Shown here piece after piece: positions 63,122 through 64,000 of a stretch of 64,000 nt of DNA. The notes below the pieces were generated by a model that saw nothing but the letters and a program-made list of their open reading frames with translations, did not search any database and was not told the origin of the DNA. Numbering within the stretch: the first letter of the stretch is position 1; every line of letters begins with the position of its first letter. Where the stretch lies: positions 1 to 64,000 of the forward strand of contig MWFB01000002.1 of the NCBI GenBank assembly GCA_002071385.1. The letters are read 5' to 3'. Source of the DNA: Bacteroidetes bacterium ADurb.Bin013 (GTDB lineage: Bacteria > Bacteroidota > Bacteroidia > Bacteroidales > UBA932). Position numbers and translations under genes: made by a program.

Positions 63122-64000
63122 ATGGCAACAACAAAAGTCAGGGTTCGTTTTGCCCCAAGCCCTACCGGGCCGCTCCACATGGGAGGCGTACGTACCGCGC
63201 TTTTCAATTACCTTTTTGCCAGGCAACAGGGCGGTACCTTTGTACTCCGTATTGAAGACACGGACATGCAACGGTATGTACCTGGAGCGGAAGAATATAT
63301 CATTGAATCACTCCGCTGGTGCGGTATCATGCCCGATGAAGGCATAGATGCCTCAGGCAAGGTGGTTACTGAACCATCACCGCTTCATCCCCATGCCCCT
63401 TACCGGCAGAGTGAACGCAAAGGCCTTTATGAAAAATACGCCCGTCAACTGGTCGACAGCAACCATGCCTATTATGCCTTTGATACACCGCATGAACTGG
63501 AATCATACCGGGAAGAAGCCGAAAGCCGGGGTCAAACGTTCATTTACAATCATGCATTCAGGAAAAAGACAGTCAATTCCCTGAACATGGATCCGGAAGA
63601 GGTGTCACGCAGGCTGGAGGAAAACAAGAACTGGGTCATCCGTTTCAAAGTTCCTGAAAACAAGATGGTAGCTATGCACGATCTGATCCGCGGCGAGGTA
63701 AGCGTACAAACCAACACACTGGATGATAAAGTGTTGTGGAAAGCACAAGACGGTCTGCCCACCTACCACCTGGCAAACATAGTGGACGATTACCTGATGC
63801 GCATAACCCATGTGATCCGCGGGGAAGAATGGCTCCCTTCGCTACCCCTGCATTATTTGCTGTATGAAGCTTTCGGATGGCAGGACCAGCGCCCCCTGTT
63901 TTCACATTTGCCCCTGTTGCTGAAACCCGATGGAAAGGGAAAACTGAGCAAGAGGGACGGAGACCGGCTGGGATTCCCTGTATTTCCCCTGGAGTGGACC
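63122..64000 (+). CDS. gltX: Glutamate-tRNA ligase, 3' end beyond window
   Basis: The first 293 residues of a class I aminoacyl-tRNA synthetase; the frame is open to the window end. [15 protein letters not shown] holds the HIGH-like motif (11-22), [12 protein letters not shown] contains the glutamate-binding region, and KLSKR at 274-278 is the KMSKS-like loop. A normal GltX has about 500 residues, so roughly 40 percent is missing. The ATG at 63,122 follows the ftsZ stop by 1 bp, so translation is probably coupled to the division cluster. Absence of glutamine-specific insertions favours GluRS over GlnRS. Confidence 0.92.
   Translation, partial: MATTKVRVRFAPSPTGPLHMGGVRTALFNYLFARQQGGTFVLRIEDTDMQRYVPGAEEYIIESLRWCGIMPDEGIDASGKVVTEPSPLHPHAPYRQSERKGLYEKYARQLVDSNHAYYAFDTPHELESYREEAESRGQTFIYNHAFRKKTVNSLNMDPEEVSRRLEENKNWVIRFKVPENKMVAMHDLIRGEVSVQTNTLDDKVLWKAQDGLPTYHLANIVDDYLMRITHVIRGEEWLPSLPLHYLLYEAFGWQDQRPLFSHLPLLLKPDGKGKLSKRDGDRLGFPVFPLEWT

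Overview
The window is chromosomal DNA of a member of the Bacteroidota, most likely order Bacteroidales. The evidence is the recurring TAnnTTTG minus-7 promoter box, a hybrid two-component system (HTCS) regulator, lipoproteins with short lipoboxes, the Bacteroidota-type cell-wall/division cluster without murF or ddl, and sequence-level resemblance of most proteins to that phylum. Species cannot be named from sequence alone.

Layout. (1) Positions 1 to about 18,700 are the right-hand part of an integrative mobile element whose left end lies outside the window. The first 1.2 kb is gene-free and packed with imperfect hairpins. Next comes an AT-rich five-gene plus-strand operon (1,222-12,880): radical SAM protein, NERD-nuclease/UvrD-like helicase, a 777-residue protein of unknown function, a large DrmA-like SF2 helicase and a DrmB-like DUF1998 protein. 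It looks like a DISARM-type anti-phage system with no methyltransferase and no DrmC. Another large hairpin (12,891-13,015) separates it from the minus-strand element backbone: a small protein, a Toprim-type primase, a RepA-like AAA ATPase, a helix-turn-helix protein, an unknown protein and a tyrosine integrase. A dense cluster of TGGGACA/TGTCCCA repeats (13,347-13,609) lies at the end of the primase gene and may be the replication origin. (2) At about 18,600-18,725 the element abuts the middle of an HTCS gene that has lost its 5' end.

(3) 21.9-25.6 kb carries ettA, msrA, an AlbA_2-domain gene and a small regulator/membrane-protein pair. (4) 25.6-31.4 kb is an operon, metY-metX-thrA-asd, covering the route from aspartate to homocysteine. 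It is preceded by a 16-residue Met-rich leader peptide and a hairpin that look like a methionine attenuator. (5) 31.4-35.1 kb, minus strand, holds eno, a PHP phosphoesterase, an exported glutamate-racemase-like lipoprotein, and tRNA-Phe with its own promoter and terminator. (6) 35.2-39.7 kb is a MacA-like/FtsX-permease/TolC export cluster without its ATPase. (7) 39.7-48.1 kb has an acetyltransferase-like gene, efp, a transglutaminase lipoprotein, an M16 peptidase, dnaX, lptB and an M23 lipoprotein. (8) 48.2-63.1 kb is the division/cell-wall cluster: mraZ, rsmH, ftsL, ftsI, murE, mraY, murD, ftsW, murG, murC, ftsQ, ftsA, ftsZ. gltX follows 1 bp later and runs off the window.

How the parts work together. 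In the element, integrase, helix-turn-helix protein, RepA-like ATPase and primase would move and copy it, while the drmAB-type operon is cargo that probably protects the host from phage. The rest is housekeeping: amino-acid supply, peptidoglycan synthesis and septum formation. It is tightly packed, with many ATGA-type overlaps and several convergent genes that overlap at their 3' ends.
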